Below, one piece after another: positions 1 through 8,334 of a stretch of 47,980 bases of DNA; position 1 is the first letter of the stretch, and the number at the start of each line of letters is the position of its first letter. The notes beneath the pieces are model-generated. The model made no database searches. It was not told the origin of the DNA and saw only the letters and a program-made list of their open reading frames with translations. The DNA comes from Draconibacterium orientale. Lineage in GTDB: Bacteria > Bacteroidota > Bacteroidia > Bacteroidales > JAADGE01. Location of the stretch: positions 1 through 47,980 of the forward strand of contig DYMH01000008.1 of assembly GCA_020721645.1 (NCBI GenBank), written 5' to 3'. Position numbers and translations under genes: made by a program.

Positions 1-65
1 TCTGTTTCTTATAGATGGGATTACTTGGGGTGATTTGCGGATAAGCATATAATAAAGCATTTTAC

Positions 66-103
66 CGCAAAGAACCGCAAAGTTTTCGCAAAGAATCGCA
101 AAG
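66..103. repeat. Four phased CGCAAAG repeats
   Basis: The heptamer CGCAAAG occurs at 66-72, 76-82, 87-93 and 97-103, so the copies start 10, 11 and 10 bases apart, close to one helical turn. The region has no gene. It could be a simple repeat or a phased protein-binding array; nothing in the sequence decides between these. Confidence 0.6.
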
Positions 104-140
104 AATATTAGACATTTATTTAAAACTCATTACTAAATCA

Positions 141-260
141 ATGAAACGTCCATGATTTTGGTAAAACACACAAAAGCATGATTATATGAAAAAAATCAAA
201 TAATTTGTTGGAAATCTTCAAAACGTGGACTTCCATCTCGCCAAAATAAAATATAAACAG
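141..260 (+). repeat. Upstream element, copy A (before DUF2141 gene)
   Basis: About 120 bases immediately before the DUF2141 gene align along their whole length with 2080-2198, immediately before the metallophosphoesterase gene. The first 40 bases are nearly identical (both start ATGAAACGTCCATGATT), the middle diverges, and the last part again shares GTGGACTTCCAT. GTCCA near the 5' end and TGGAC near the 3' end could pair. A GTG at 225 lies in frame 36 bases before the ATG, as in copy B. It may be a shared leader or promoter, a short N-terminal extension, or a small mobile repeat. Confidence 0.7.
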
Positions 261-713
261 ATGAAAAACACCTTTATAATATCCTCGATATTAATCATTT
301 CAGTCGTTTTGCTATCTTCATTTAATGTTGATAAGAATGAAAATTATTCATTGACAATAATTGTTAAAAACCTGCACAACTCAAAAGGCAATGTTCAATT
401 TGCATTATACAACAAAGACGGCTCAATTCCCGACGAACATTATAACAAATATTTTAGAATCTCGAAGGGAAAAATCACGAATAAATCGTCGTTTGTAACT
501 TTTGAAAATATCCCGCAGGGAAAATACGCTGTAAGCATTTTGCACGACGAAAACTCGAACGGGAAAATAGATAAGGGACTGATTTTGCCCAAAGAAGGAA
601 TCGGTTTTTCCAATATTCAAACCATCGGATTAAGCAATCGACCGAATTTCGGCAAAGCTTCGTTCGATTTATCAAGTAATTTGAAAATTATGATTTCGAT
701 AATTTATCTGTAA
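261..713 (+). CDS. DUF2141 family secreted protein
   Basis: A 150-residue protein with an N-terminal signal/anchor segment (MKNTFIISSILIISVVLLSS), followed by a single DUF2141-like domain: an LTIIVKNL strand, a QFALYNKDG stretch, the family-typical PQGKYAVSILHDENSNGKID around the middle, and GIGFSN near the C-terminus. DUF2141 proteins are small exported beta-sandwich proteins of unknown function. The ATG at 261 is preferred because the signal sequence begins there; an in-frame GTG at 225 would add 12 residues, and the same 12-codon extension exists upstream of the metallophosphoesterase gene. The stop is 3 bases before the next gene, so the two are very probably co-transcribed. Confidence 0.85.
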   Translation: MKNTFIISSILIISVVLLSSFNVDKNENYSLTIIVKNLHNSKGNVQFALYNKDGSIPDEHYNKYFRISKGKITNKSSFVTFENIPQGKYAVSILHDENSNGKIDKGLILPKEGIGFSNIQTIGLSNRPNFGKASFDLSSNLKIMISIIYL

Positions 714-716
714 AAA

Positions 717-1613
717 ATGAAAAAGTTTATCACAATCATTATCTGTTTAATTGCATCGACAATCCCGATTTTTGCACAGGAAAACAACACAAAAGAAATT
801 ATCGGTCTTCCGGAAATTTCGCAGGCAAATCAGGGAAACAGTTTCATTACATTCCCGACCGATATTGGAAACATAGAACCACTTTGGTTCGAAGGGAATT
901 TGATGCCTAACTTTAATTTGCGTAAAAGCAAAAATTCGCGACTGATGGGCGTTCTCACTCCTCAAATTATTATCAGAATGTTTCAGGAACGCTCATATCC
1001 GGTGCGCACGCCAAGTTATATTCCGCAAGTTACCGCATATTATCTTTTGAATGATTGCGAAAACCCTCGAAAAATAAGTTTATTCGGGCGAATTGCACAT
1101 CATTCCAACGGACAAGACGGCGATTTTCTTTTGCCCGACAGCAGTATCAATTTGCAATCGGGCGATTTTTCCACAAACTTTTACGAAGTCGGAGTTCTGT
1201 TTACCAATTTCAGCAAACGCTTCAAAGCTCATCAGTTTTTCAAAACCTCGTTCGAAATGCACCCCGAAACTTGGATTGAAGACGAACTCAACGGAATATA
1301 CAGTCAATACAGGTGGCACACAGCGTTTTCAATATTTAAAATACCCGGCAAAAAGCAAGATGCGACTAAGAAAAAAGCCGATATTTCGATAAAAGGCGAA
1401 ACAACTTGGATGTTCGGCAATGTTTACGATTGGAGCAACTTTTCAACAAAACGCTTAAATCTTACTTTAACACTGTATTATCACCCAAAATTTATGGAAG
1501 ATATCGGACTGTTCGTTCAATATTATCACGGTTCGGATTATTACAATATGTATTTCAGTCATCGACTTGATATTGTTCGATTTGGTCTGATGACCGAAAT
1601 TTTAAGATTTTGA
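717..1613 (+). CDS. Phospholipase A1 (OMPLA)-like outer-membrane protein
   Basis: A 298-residue protein with a signal peptide cleaved near FAQ (residue 21) and alternating beta-strand-like sequence ending in a terminal aromatic residue, typical of an outer-membrane barrel. The stretch H128-H-S130-N-G matches the catalytic H-x-S-N-G of outer-membrane phospholipase A, where His and Ser (with a downstream Asn) hydrolyse phospholipids. The preceding segment (SYPVRTPSYIPQ, residues 93-104) resembles the OMPLA region before the active site. It lies 3 bases after the DUF2141 gene. The similarity is short, so the enzymatic role is inferred; an inactive barrel relative is the alternative. Confidence 0.65.
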   Translation: MKKFITIIICLIASTIPIFAQENNTKEIIGLPEISQANQGNSFITFPTDIGNIEPLWFEGNLMPNFNLRKSKNSRLMGVLTPQIIIRMFQERSYPVRTPSYIPQVTAYYLLNDCENPRKISLFGRIAHHSNGQDGDFLLPDSSINLQSGDFSTNFYEVGVLFTNFSKRFKAHQFFKTSFEMHPETWIEDELNGIYSQYRWHTAFSIFKIPGKKQDATKKKADISIKGETTWMFGNVYDWSNFSTKRLNLTLTLYYHPKFMEDIGLFVQYYHGSDYYNMYFSHRLDIVRFGLMTEILRF

Positions 1614-1654
1614 TTTTACAAACATTCGTTTTAACATAAATTAATACATAAAAA

Positions 1655-2059
1655 ATGAAAAATATAGAGTTAGATACCCAAAGTAAAATATTTCGGTCGG
1701 CATGTATGATTTTTCTTTTAAACGGATTTAACGGAACAACCATTCTCAAAATTGCAACTCTTGCAGAAGTGGAGGTGTCGATAATAGATTACTATTTCAG
1801 AACAAAAGAGAAGTTGTACATAAAAGTTGTAGAAAATATCTTAGAACGTATATTAGATAAACGTGTTGTTTTTTCAAAACAAGAATTCATCGAAACAACC
1901 GGATTTCTTTATTCTGAATTTTTGAACAACAAAAATATGTTTGAAAAAACAGTTTATAATATCTACTGTGATGATTTTGAGGATATTATCAAAAAAATCA
2001 GGAAATGGTTGAATTTTGCGGATACCGAATATTCAAAATTCAAATATATTATGGAATAA
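1655..2059 (+). CDS. Short TetR/AcrR-type transcriptional regulator
   Basis: A 134-residue protein. Residues 7-55 form a TetR-type DNA-binding domain: a first helix, FLLNGFNGTTILKIATLAEV as the helix-turn-helix start, then IDYYFRTKEKLY, the usual YYHF-x-KE-x-L position. TetR proteins normally reach about 190 residues; the ligand-binding domain here is cut to about 75 residues. The reading frame stops cleanly at 2059 and no continuation appears in other frames before copy B of the upstream element. It may be a naturally short regulator or a C-terminally truncated one. Its position between two genes that share an upstream element makes those genes candidate targets; this is inference. Confidence 0.7.
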   Translation: MKNIELDTQSKIFRSACMIFLLNGFNGTTILKIATLAEVEVSIIDYYFRTKEKLYIKVVENILERILDKRVVFSKQEFIETTGFLYSEFLNNKNMFEKTVYNIYCDDFEDIIKKIRKWLNFADTEYSKFKYIME

Positions 2060-2079
2060 TCTTTATTCATTTGAAAATT

Positions 2080-2198
2080 ATGAAACGTCCATGATTCCGG
2101 TAAAACACAAAAGAGCATGATAATATTACAAAATCAAAAAACGTGCACAAACATTGCAGAATGTGGACTTCCATGTAGCCCCAAAAAAATATAATCAC
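2080..2198 (+). repeat. Upstream element, copy B (before metallophosphoesterase gene)
   Basis: This is the second copy of the ~120-base element at 141-260. It starts with the same bases (ATGAAACGTCCATGATT) and carries the shared GTGGACTTCCAT at 2163-2174. Its GTG is again in frame and 36 bases ahead of the gene's ATG; the 12 codons encode VDFHVAPKKYNH against VDFHLAKIKYKQ in copy A. Confidence 0.7.
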
Positions 2199-2999
2199 AT
2201 GAAATCAAAATTCTTTCTGTTGATATTTATTTTAACACTTACCTCTTGCGAAAACATATTCGATTATTCGCCTTATGCAATCAATTTCAGTGAAGAAAAC
2301 AGAGATGTGAACCGAAAGAATATCGAAAAATTAAATACACCTCCGAACGACGATACAATAACAATTGCCTTTACGGGCGACACTCATAATTTTTTCGATG
2401 AAACCGAGGAATTTGTCGAAAAAGTGAATCAAAATCCTTCGGTCGATTTTGTAATTCACGTGGGCGATATTGCCGATTTCGGTTTGCCGAAACAATATTT
2501 ATGGGCAAATTCATTTTTATTGAAGCTAAACGCACCGTATTTTGTTGTTATCGGAAACCACGATTTGGTCGGTACCGGTGCAAAAGCTTATCAAGAAATG
2601 TTCGGAGCTTTCGATTTCAGTTTCATTTACAATCAAATAAAATTCATTTTCATCAATACAAACAGCCTCGAGTTTGAATACAACGGCAATGTACCCGATG
2701 TTAATTGGCTCGACGCACAACTGAAACCCGACGAATATTTCGACAAAGCCATCGTCATTTTTCATTTGCCGCCCAATGATATTGGCTTTGATGCAGCTTT
2801 GGCTGACGAATTTCACCGTACTTTAATCCGTTACGAGAACATATTATTTACTGTTCACGGACATTATCACGGACATGAAATTTATCATTCCGAAGATGAA
2901 AAAATTACGTTTGCTAATGTTTACGGCGTAGAAAATTATAAATACAACATAATAAAAATATCAAATAACGAATTTTATGTTGATACCTTGGAATTTTAG
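2199..2999 (+). CDS. Calcineurin-like metallophosphoesterase, lipoprotein
   Basis: A 266-residue protein with a lipoprotein signal peptide ending in LTSC (Cys17), so it is probably anchored on the periplasmic side of a membrane. The metallophosphoesterase metal-binding motifs appear in order: GDTH (60-63), GD (89-90), GNHD (119-122), and a C-terminal HGHYHGH, where the usual GHxH is seen. Such enzymes hydrolyse phosphodiester or phosphomonoester bonds with two metal ions; the substrate cannot be told. The ATG at 2199 is chosen because the signal peptide begins there. The last 23 bases overlap the next gene. Confidence 0.85.
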   Translation: MKSKFFLLIFILTLTSCENIFDYSPYAINFSEENRDVNRKNIEKLNTPPNDDTITIAFTGDTHNFFDETEEFVEKVNQNPSVDFVIHVGDIADFGLPKQYLWANSFLLKLNAPYFVVIGNHDLVGTGAKAYQEMFGAFDFSFIYNQIKFIFINTNSLEFEYNGNVPDVNWLDAQLKPDEYFDKAIVIFHLPPNDIGFDAALADEFHRTLIRYENILFTVHGHYHGHEIYHSEDEKITFANVYGVENYKYNIIKISNNEFYVDTLEF

Positions 3000-3594
3000 A
3001 AAAGTATTGATATTTATATTGATTTCGTTGAGTTTCGTATCCGAAAATTCCGGTCAGTCGAAAACCGATTCATCGAAATACAAAATATTTATGCCCGATT
3101 ACGTAAAGTTGCAATTTGCCGGCGGCATCGGCTTTTTATCCACCGGTGTGGGATATACATTTTTTAAAAACAAAATGGATATTACTTTTTTCTACGGATA
3201 TGTCCCCGAGTTTGCTGCTGCCGACGATTTACACAGTGTCAGCCTGCAATTTACATCGAAATTGTTGCGATTTAAAATCAACAATAACACCGAACTAATG
3301 CCTTTGAATGTCGGCTGGTTTCTGCATCATACCTTTGGAAGTGAATATTGGATTAAGTTGCCTGCTCATTATCCGGAGAAATACTATTGGTGGGCGCCCG
3401 GAAGAAATGCCGGAATATTTTTGGGCGGCGAAATAAAAACAAAATTGCTCAGCAAAAAAACACCTGCAACGGGAACAGCTTTTTATGTTCGCGTGGGAAG
3501 TCGCGGATTGTATATTGCAAGCAAAGCAGGAAATTCATCTATTCCGTTAAGCGATATTATCGAATTAGGCTTCGGTGTCGCTGTTTATCGTTAA
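2977..3594 (+). CDS. Small secreted, outer-membrane barrel-like protein
   Basis: A 205-residue protein of unrecognised family. It has a hydrophobic N-terminal signal segment (VLIFILISLSFVSENSG) and then alternating hydrophobic and aromatic residues with glycines (FAGGIGFLSTGVGYTFF, IIELGFGVAVYR), a pattern of small outer-membrane beta-barrels. It starts inside the end of the metallophosphoesterase gene (23-base overlap in another frame), which suggests translational coupling and a joint role at the envelope. No function is assigned. Confidence 0.7.
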   Translation: MLIPWNFRKVLIFILISLSFVSENSGQSKTDSSKYKIFMPDYVKLQFAGGIGFLSTGVGYTFFKNKMDITFFYGYVPEFAAADDLHSVSLQFTSKLLRFKINNNTELMPLNVGWFLHHTFGSEYWIKLPAHYPEKYYWWAPGRNAGIFLGGEIKTKLLSKKTPATGTAFYVRVGSRGLYIASKAGNSSIPLSDIIELGFGVAVYR

Positions 3595-3649
3595 AAAATA
3601 AAAAGTTTATCATTGATTTTTAGATATTTTATTAATAAAAAGATTTATC

Positions 3650-6600
3650 ATGAACATTACAGAAATTTCTATAAAACGCCCTTCGCTGATTATTGTATTA
3701 TTCAGCGTGTTCGCATTGTTGGGAGTTATTGGCTATCAAAATTTGGGTTACGAGCTGTTGCCCGATTTCAACCAACCGGTTGTTGTAATAAAAACAATGT
3801 ATCCCGGAGCCGAACCGCAGGAAGTGGAAACATCTGTTTCTCGGAAAATTGAAGACGCATTGTCGAATCTCGAAGGTGTCGATTATCTGGAAACCAAATC
3901 GATGCCGAATGCTTCGGTAATTATCGCTAATTTAAAATACGGAACAAATGTGGACAAAGCGATGCAAGATGCTCAACGATACATCGATAATATCAGAAAA
4001 GATTTACCTGCGGATATTTTGAGTCCGGTAATGAGCAAAGTTTCGCCCAACGACTTGCCGATAATTTCGATAAGTGCCACAAGCAATTTGTCGGCAACGG
4101 AATTTTATCAAAAAATGAAAGATGAGTATTTACCTCAAATTCAACAACTGAAAGGCGTTGCCGAAATCACGATTTTGGGCGGCGAAGAACGCGAAATTCA
4201 GGTGAAAGTAAATCAAGACAAATTGAAATTATATAAAATTTCGCTTTCCCAAGTTGTCGATGCCGTGAATCGTTCGGGTTTGGATTTGCCTGCCGGAAAA
4301 GTACAATCCGACAAAGAAAATAATTCGGTGCGATTGACAGGAAAATTTGAAAACATCACCCAAATTATGAACGTTCAGATAGCAATGCCCGCTCCGGGAA
4401 GCCCTGTTTACCTGAAAGACGTGGCTGTGGTTACCGACGGCATTAAAGAAATAACATCGGTAAGCAGATTCAACGGGAAAAACGGTATCGGACTGATGTT
4501 GAAGAAACAAGGCGATGCCAATGCTGTTGAAGTATCTAAATTGGTACACGAAAAACTTCTGCATATCGAAAATCAAAATTCAAAATTCGGAATCAAATTC
4601 ATTGTCGCCGACGACAGTACCGACAAAACCATTGCGGCTGTGGATTCGGTAGTTTTCGATTTGATGCTTGCCGTGATATTGGTTTCGCTCGTGATGCTTT
4701 TATTTTTGCGAAGTTACCGAAACTCGTTAATCGTACTGATTTCAATACCAACTTCTCTGGTTACGGCTTTTGCCGTGATGTGGCTCATGGGTTTCACTCT
4801 GAATTTGATGACTTTGCTCGCCATGTCGTTGATTATCGGAATTTTGGTCGATGATGCCACCGTAGTTTTGGAAAATATTCAGAGGCATTTGGATATGGGC
4901 AAAGAGAAACACGCGGCGGCATTGGACGGACGAATGGAAATCGGATTTTCGGCTCTCTCAATTACATTGGTCGATGTGGTGGTTTTCTTACCGATTTTGT
5001 TTTTGCAGGTTTTTGTTGCCGATATGTTGAAACAATTTTCAATTGTTGTGATAACTTCCACACTCACAAGTTTATTGGTCGGTTTTACATTGACACCGTG
5101 GCTTGCATCGCGAATCGGGAAAAAAGACGATTTGCAGCCCACAAATTTCATCAATCGCTTTTTACTTTGGTTCGAACATCAACTTAATATTTTCATACAA
5201 TGGTACGGAAGGCAATTGGAATGGGTACTTCGACATAAATTAATATTCACTGCTTTTGTTGTTTTTTTGTTGATAATGACAGGTGTTATGATGAAACAAG
5301 GAATTATCGGCAAAGAAATGATGTCCACAGGCGACCAAGGCAAATTTCGATTGAATTTAGAATTCGATAAGACGATAAGCGTTCGGCAGAACAATCTGAT
5401 TTCACAAGAAATAGAAAATTTCATCGTTCAACAACCCGAAATCGAAAGCCTTTTCAGCAATATTGCCGGACCGAGCACCGGAATCGGGAGTTTGGGCGTA
5501 GGCTCAGCTAATTTATCGGAATTTACAATTCAACTCAAACCGGAAAACGGACGCTACACCCAAACCGAAAAATATATGAAATCGTTGCGCGAAGAGCTGA
5601 GAACTCAATTTCCGAGCATTAATTTTTCCATGGCAGTGTTGGGTTTGCTGCCAAAAGGTGCACCGATTAAAATAACATTGAGCGGCAGCGATTTGAATTT
5701 AGTGATGAAAACCGCACAGGAATTGAAATCCGCAGTCGAAACCATTCCGGGAGCAGACAACGTGCAACTGTCGGTAGAAGAAGGAAGTCCCGAATACAAA
5801 GTGATTCCCGACAAGGACAAAATGCAGCGTTTAGGACTTACAACAGCTTATGTAGGCTCAAATTTACGAACCGCATTTACCGGAAACGACGATGCCGTGC
5901 TCACAGAAAACGGTACGGAATACCCCGTCCGAATTTGGCTCGACGATTTCAACCGTAAAAATTTCGAAGACGTGCAGAATCTATCCATCGTAAACCCAAT
6001 GAATCAGCCCGTTGAAATATCGCAATTTGCCGAAGTAAGACAAGATAATTCGCCCTCTCTGCTCGAACGCTTAGACCGCCAAGCTTCGGTAACGCTGACC
6101 GCAGAATCCTTCGGTCGCCCTTCCGGAACTTTGGCTGACGAAGCAATTGCATATCTAAAAAAACAACCGCTGCCCGAAGGCGTAAAAATGACTTGGGGAG
6201 CCGATATCAAAACACAAAACGAAAGTTTCGGTGCATTAGCTTCGGTTTTGCTTATATCTTTTATTCTGATATATCTGATTATGGTCGCACTTTACGACAG
6301 TTATATTTATCCGTTTGTGGCTTTATTTGCCATACCGGTAGCGTCAATCGGAGCTTTTCTCGCCTTAAATTTATCTTTGAATCATCTGACTTTGTTTGCA
6401 CAACTCGGATTGATAATGCTCATGGGCTTGGTTACCAAAAACTCGATTCTGATTGTCGATTTCACAAATCAACTCAAAGCGGAAGGAAAACATTTTAAAG
6501 AAGCACTTATTATTGCAGGAAAAGAACGAATGCGACCTATTTTAATGACAACTTTATCGATGGCAATAGGTATGTTGCCCATTGCATTGGCTTCCGGAAC

Positions 6601-6739
6601 CGCCGCCGAATGGAAAAACGGTTTGGCTTGGGTTATTATCGGCGGATTGCTTTCGTCTTTGATATTAACAGTATTTCTGGTGCCGATGGTTTATTTTGTT
6701 GTCGATACCATAAAAGCTAAATTAGGAATTAGGAATTAG
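3650..6739 (+). CDS. RND-family efflux transporter, inner-membrane pump subunit
   Basis: A 1029-residue protein of full AcrB/HAE-1 length. Residues 12-30 form the first membrane helix, then come a porter domain, a helix bundle at about 335-530, a second porter domain and a C-terminal helix bundle. The proton-relay aspartates are present ([14 protein letters not shown]401 and D402) and so is the matching lysine region ([12 protein letters not shown]). Such pumps exchange protons for drugs, lipids or other amphiphiles and normally need a periplasmic adaptor and an outer-membrane channel. Neither partner gene is adjacent on either side. The substrate is unknown. The stop codon lies inside a tandem heptamer repeat that supplies the last residues. 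Confidence 0.93.
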   Translation: MNITEISIKRPSLIIVLFSVFALLGVIGYQNLGYELLPDFNQPVVVIKTMYPGAEPQEVETSVSRKIEDALSNLEGVDYLETKSMPNASVIIANLKYGTNVDKAMQDAQRYIDNIRKDLPADILSPVMSKVSPNDLPIISISATSNLSATEFYQKMKDEYLPQIQQLKGVAEITILGGEEREIQVKVNQDKLKLYKISLSQVVDAVNRSGLDLPAGKVQSDKENNSVRLTGKFENITQIMNVQIAMPAPGSPVYLKDVAVVTDGIKEITSVSRFNGKNGIGLMLKKQGDANAVEVSKLVHEKLLHIENQNSKFGIKFIVADDSTDKTIAAVDSVVFDLMLAVILVSLVMLLFLRSYRNSLIVLISIPTSLVTAFAVMWLMGFTLNLMTLLAMSLIIGILVDDATVVLENIQRHLDMGKEKHAAALDGRMEIGFSALSITLVDVVVFLPILFLQVFVADMLKQFSIVVITSTLTSLLVGFTLTPWLASRIGKKDDLQPTNFINRFLLWFEHQLNIFIQWYGRQLEWVLRHKLIFTAFVVFLLIMTGVMMKQGIIGKEMMSTGDQGKFRLNLEFDKTISVRQNNLISQEIENFIVQQPEIESLFSNIAGPSTGIGSLGVGSANLSEFTIQLKPENGRYTQTEKYMKSLREELRTQFPSINFSMAVLGLLPKGAPIKITLSGSDLNLVMKTAQELKSAVETIPGADNVQLSVEEGSPEYKVIPDKDKMQRLGLTTAYVGSNLRTAFTGNDDAVLTENGTEYPVRIWLDDFNRKNFEDVQNLSIVNPMNQPVEISQFAEVRQDNSPSLLERLDRQASVTLTAESFGRPSGTLADEAIAYLKKQPLPEGVKMTWGADIKTQNESFGALASVLLISFILIYLIMVALYDSYIYPFVALFAIPVASIGAFLALNLSLNHLTLFAQLGLIMLMGLVTKNSILIVDFTNQLKAEGKHFKEALIIAGKERMRPILMTTLSMAIGMLPIALASGTAAEWKNGLAWVIIGGLLSSLILTVFLVPMVYFVVDTIKAKLGIRN

Positions 6740-6780
6740 GAATTGGGAATTGGGAATTGGGAATTGGAAATTAGGAATTA
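6720..6780. repeat. 7-bp tandem repeat (AATTAGG/AATTGGG)
   Basis: There are eight tandem heptamers and a partial ninth: AATTAGG three times, AATTGGG three times, AATTGGA, AATTAGG, then AATTA. The array begins inside the RND transporter gene, and its TAG stop (6737-6739) is formed by the repeat. Copy-number change would alter the C-terminal residues. Other 7-bp arrays occur at 7920-7947 and 25311-25345. Confidence 0.9.
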
Positions 6781-6963
6781 AAAATCAAAACGCTGCAAAG
6801 AAAGGGCAAATAAGTAATGGTTAATGGATAATTAAGTAATAATTTGATTTTGATAAGAATACTGACATTATAAAATACAAATAAATCTGTCCGATTTCTT
6901 AGCTAAAAACATGTTGAAATATAAATACGAATCAAATTCTATTGAAGAAAAAAGCACATATAA

Positions 6964-6992
6964 AAAAAGACAGATTTTCAATCTGTCTTTTT
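6964..6992 (-). terminator. Rho-independent terminator after atpG
   Basis: A perfect 13-bp stem (AAAAAGACAGATT / AATCTGTCTTTTT) with a 3-base loop, flanked by A and T runs so it can work on both strands. It lies 17 bases after the atpG stop and ends the ATP synthase operon. Confidence 0.9.
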
Positions 6993-7009
6993 AGTATTGT
7001 GTCATACTT

Positions 7010-7891
7010 TTAAGCATTTAAAGCATTAGCACCAGAAACAATTTCCAAAATTTCATTCGTAATAGAAGCTTGGCGTGCTTTATTATAATTCAAAGTCAAT
7101 TCTTTAATCATTTGTCCGGCATTATCGGTTGCTTGGTGCATTGCTGTCATTCGAGCACCTTGTTCGGCAGCGAAAGAATCAAGAATTGCCTTAAATAAAT
7201 TTATTTTCAGAGTACTCGGAATTAAATTCTCAATAAGATATTCTTTTGATGGTTCAAAAATGTAATCCTGAATTTGCCCATTATTTGAATCCTCGCTCAC
7301 TTCAATCGGGAGGAATTGCTCTTTTGTTAAAAGTTGAGTTGCTGCATTTTTAAATCCGTTGTAAAATATAATAATTTTGTCGTAACGTTTTTCTTTAAAA
7401 TCCAACATTAATTTTTCGGCAATAATTTTAACATTTTCGAAAGTCAAATTGTCTAAAACATGATTTTCGGATTCCAGTACTGTATATTTTTTAGCTTTTA
7501 AATAATCAGCCGCCTTTTTCCCGATAGTCATAAAATGCACGCTGCCTTTTTTCATCAAGTTGCCGTATTCGTTTTGAGCAGCAGAAACTGCCAGCTTTGC
7601 AACATTTGCATTAAAAGCACCGCAAAGTCCTTTGTTTGAGGAAACGACAACCAGCAGAACATTTTGTAATTCATCGGTATAACGTGCATAGACGTTATCG
7701 TCCGAAGCATCGGAAACCTGAGCAATATGCTGTAATATGGAATGCAGTTTGTTTGCATAGGGTCTCAATCGAAGAATATTGTCTTGTGCACGGCGTAACT
7801 TCGATGCTGCAACCATTTTCATAGCTGCTGTAATTTGCCTTGTCGATTTTACCGAAGCAATGCGTGTACGTATTTCTTTTAAATTTGCCAT
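7010..7891 (-). CDS. atpG: ATP synthase F1 gamma subunit
   Basis: A 293-residue protein of usual length. The N-terminal helix (MANLKEIRTRIASVKSTRQI, then TAAMKMVAASKLRRAQ) and the C-terminal helix (GARMTAMHQATDNA) are the two conserved halves of the rotating coiled coil. The middle carries SSNKGLCGAFNANV. Gamma turns inside the alpha3-beta3 ring and couples proton flow to ATP synthesis. It is the last gene of the operon, separated from atpA by an acyl-CoA-binding protein gene and 171 noncoding bases, and followed by a strong terminator. Confidence 0.97.
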   Translation of the reverse strand: MANLKEIRTRIASVKSTRQITAAMKMVAASKLRRAQDNILRLRPYANKLHSILQHIAQVSDASDDNVYARYTDELQNVLLVVVSSNKGLCGAFNANVAKLAVSAAQNEYGNLMKKGSVHFMTIGKKAADYLKAKKYTVLESENHVLDNLTFENVKIIAEKLMLDFKEKRYDKIIIFYNGFKNAATQLLTKEQFLPIEVSEDSNNGQIQDYIFEPSKEYLIENLIPSTLKINLFKAILDSFAAEQGARMTAMHQATDNAGQMIKELTLNYNKARQASITNEILEIVSGANALNA

Positions 7892-7919
7892 TAACTTAGT
7901 TGAAAGTAGAAAATTAAAA

Positions 7920-7947
7920 GTTGAAAGTTAAAAGTTATAAGTTGAAT
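7920..7947. repeat. GTTnAAn heptamer array in the ACBP-atpG gap
   Basis: Four 7-base units in a row (GTTGAAA, GTTAAAA, GTTATAA, GTTGAAT), with a further GTTGAAA at 7899-7905. They lie in the 171-base gap between the acyl-CoA-binding protein gene and atpG. The rest of the gap (7948-8062) shows nothing else recognisable. Confidence 0.65.
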
Positions 7948-8062
7948 ATATATATCGTTTATAATCAACAATTTATTTGAATATACGGAATTATGTTAAA
8001 TACCTTATTTTTCAGCAAGATAACTTTATTAACTTTCTACCTTATCACTTTTTTCAGTGAAT

Positions 8063-8323
8063 TTATTTATCGTTTGCAATTAACTCAGCAACAAGCTGTA
8101 TATACTCTTGGGCTGCTATGTCGGAAGATTTGCCTTTCTCTTCTTCCCACGCATTGTATTTTGCTGCAGCTTTAAAATCGAAACCTCCCGGTTTATCACC
8201 ATGAACATCTCCTTCCGAAGCTTGCTTATACAAGGCATACAGTTTTAGTAATTGAACATTTGATGGTCTTGTATTGAGCGTTTTTGATTTTTCCGCTGCT
8301 TCATCGAAAGATTTTTTATCCAT
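8063..8323 (-). CDS. Acyl-CoA-binding protein (ACBP) inside the ATP synthase operon
   Basis: An 86-residue protein of the four-helix ACBP family at its usual length. The typical core is visible: LLKLYALYKQASEGDVHGDK (residues 25-44), then GGFDFKAAAKYNAWEEEKGK (47-66), including the conserved Tyr, Lys and Trp positions that contact the acyl-CoA. ACBPs hold medium- and long-chain acyl-CoAs in the cytoplasm. It starts 11 bases after the atpA stop on the same strand and before atpG, so it is almost certainly transcribed with the synthase. ACBP is common in eukaryotes and patchy in bacteria, and this position in an atp operon is unusual. Accessory genes exist further upstream in the same operon. 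Confidence 0.9.
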   Translation of the reverse strand: MDKKSFDEAAEKSKTLNTRPSNVQLLKLYALYKQASEGDVHGDKPGGFDFKAAAKYNAWEEEKGKSSDIAAQEYIQLVAELIANDK

Positions 8324-8334
8324 TGTTTTGATAT

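Noticed and set aside
7993-8175. Small plus-strand frame over the end of the acyl-CoA-binding protein gene
   Set aside because: Low-complexity Phe/Leu-rich product, overlaps a clear gene on the other strand and has no start signal.
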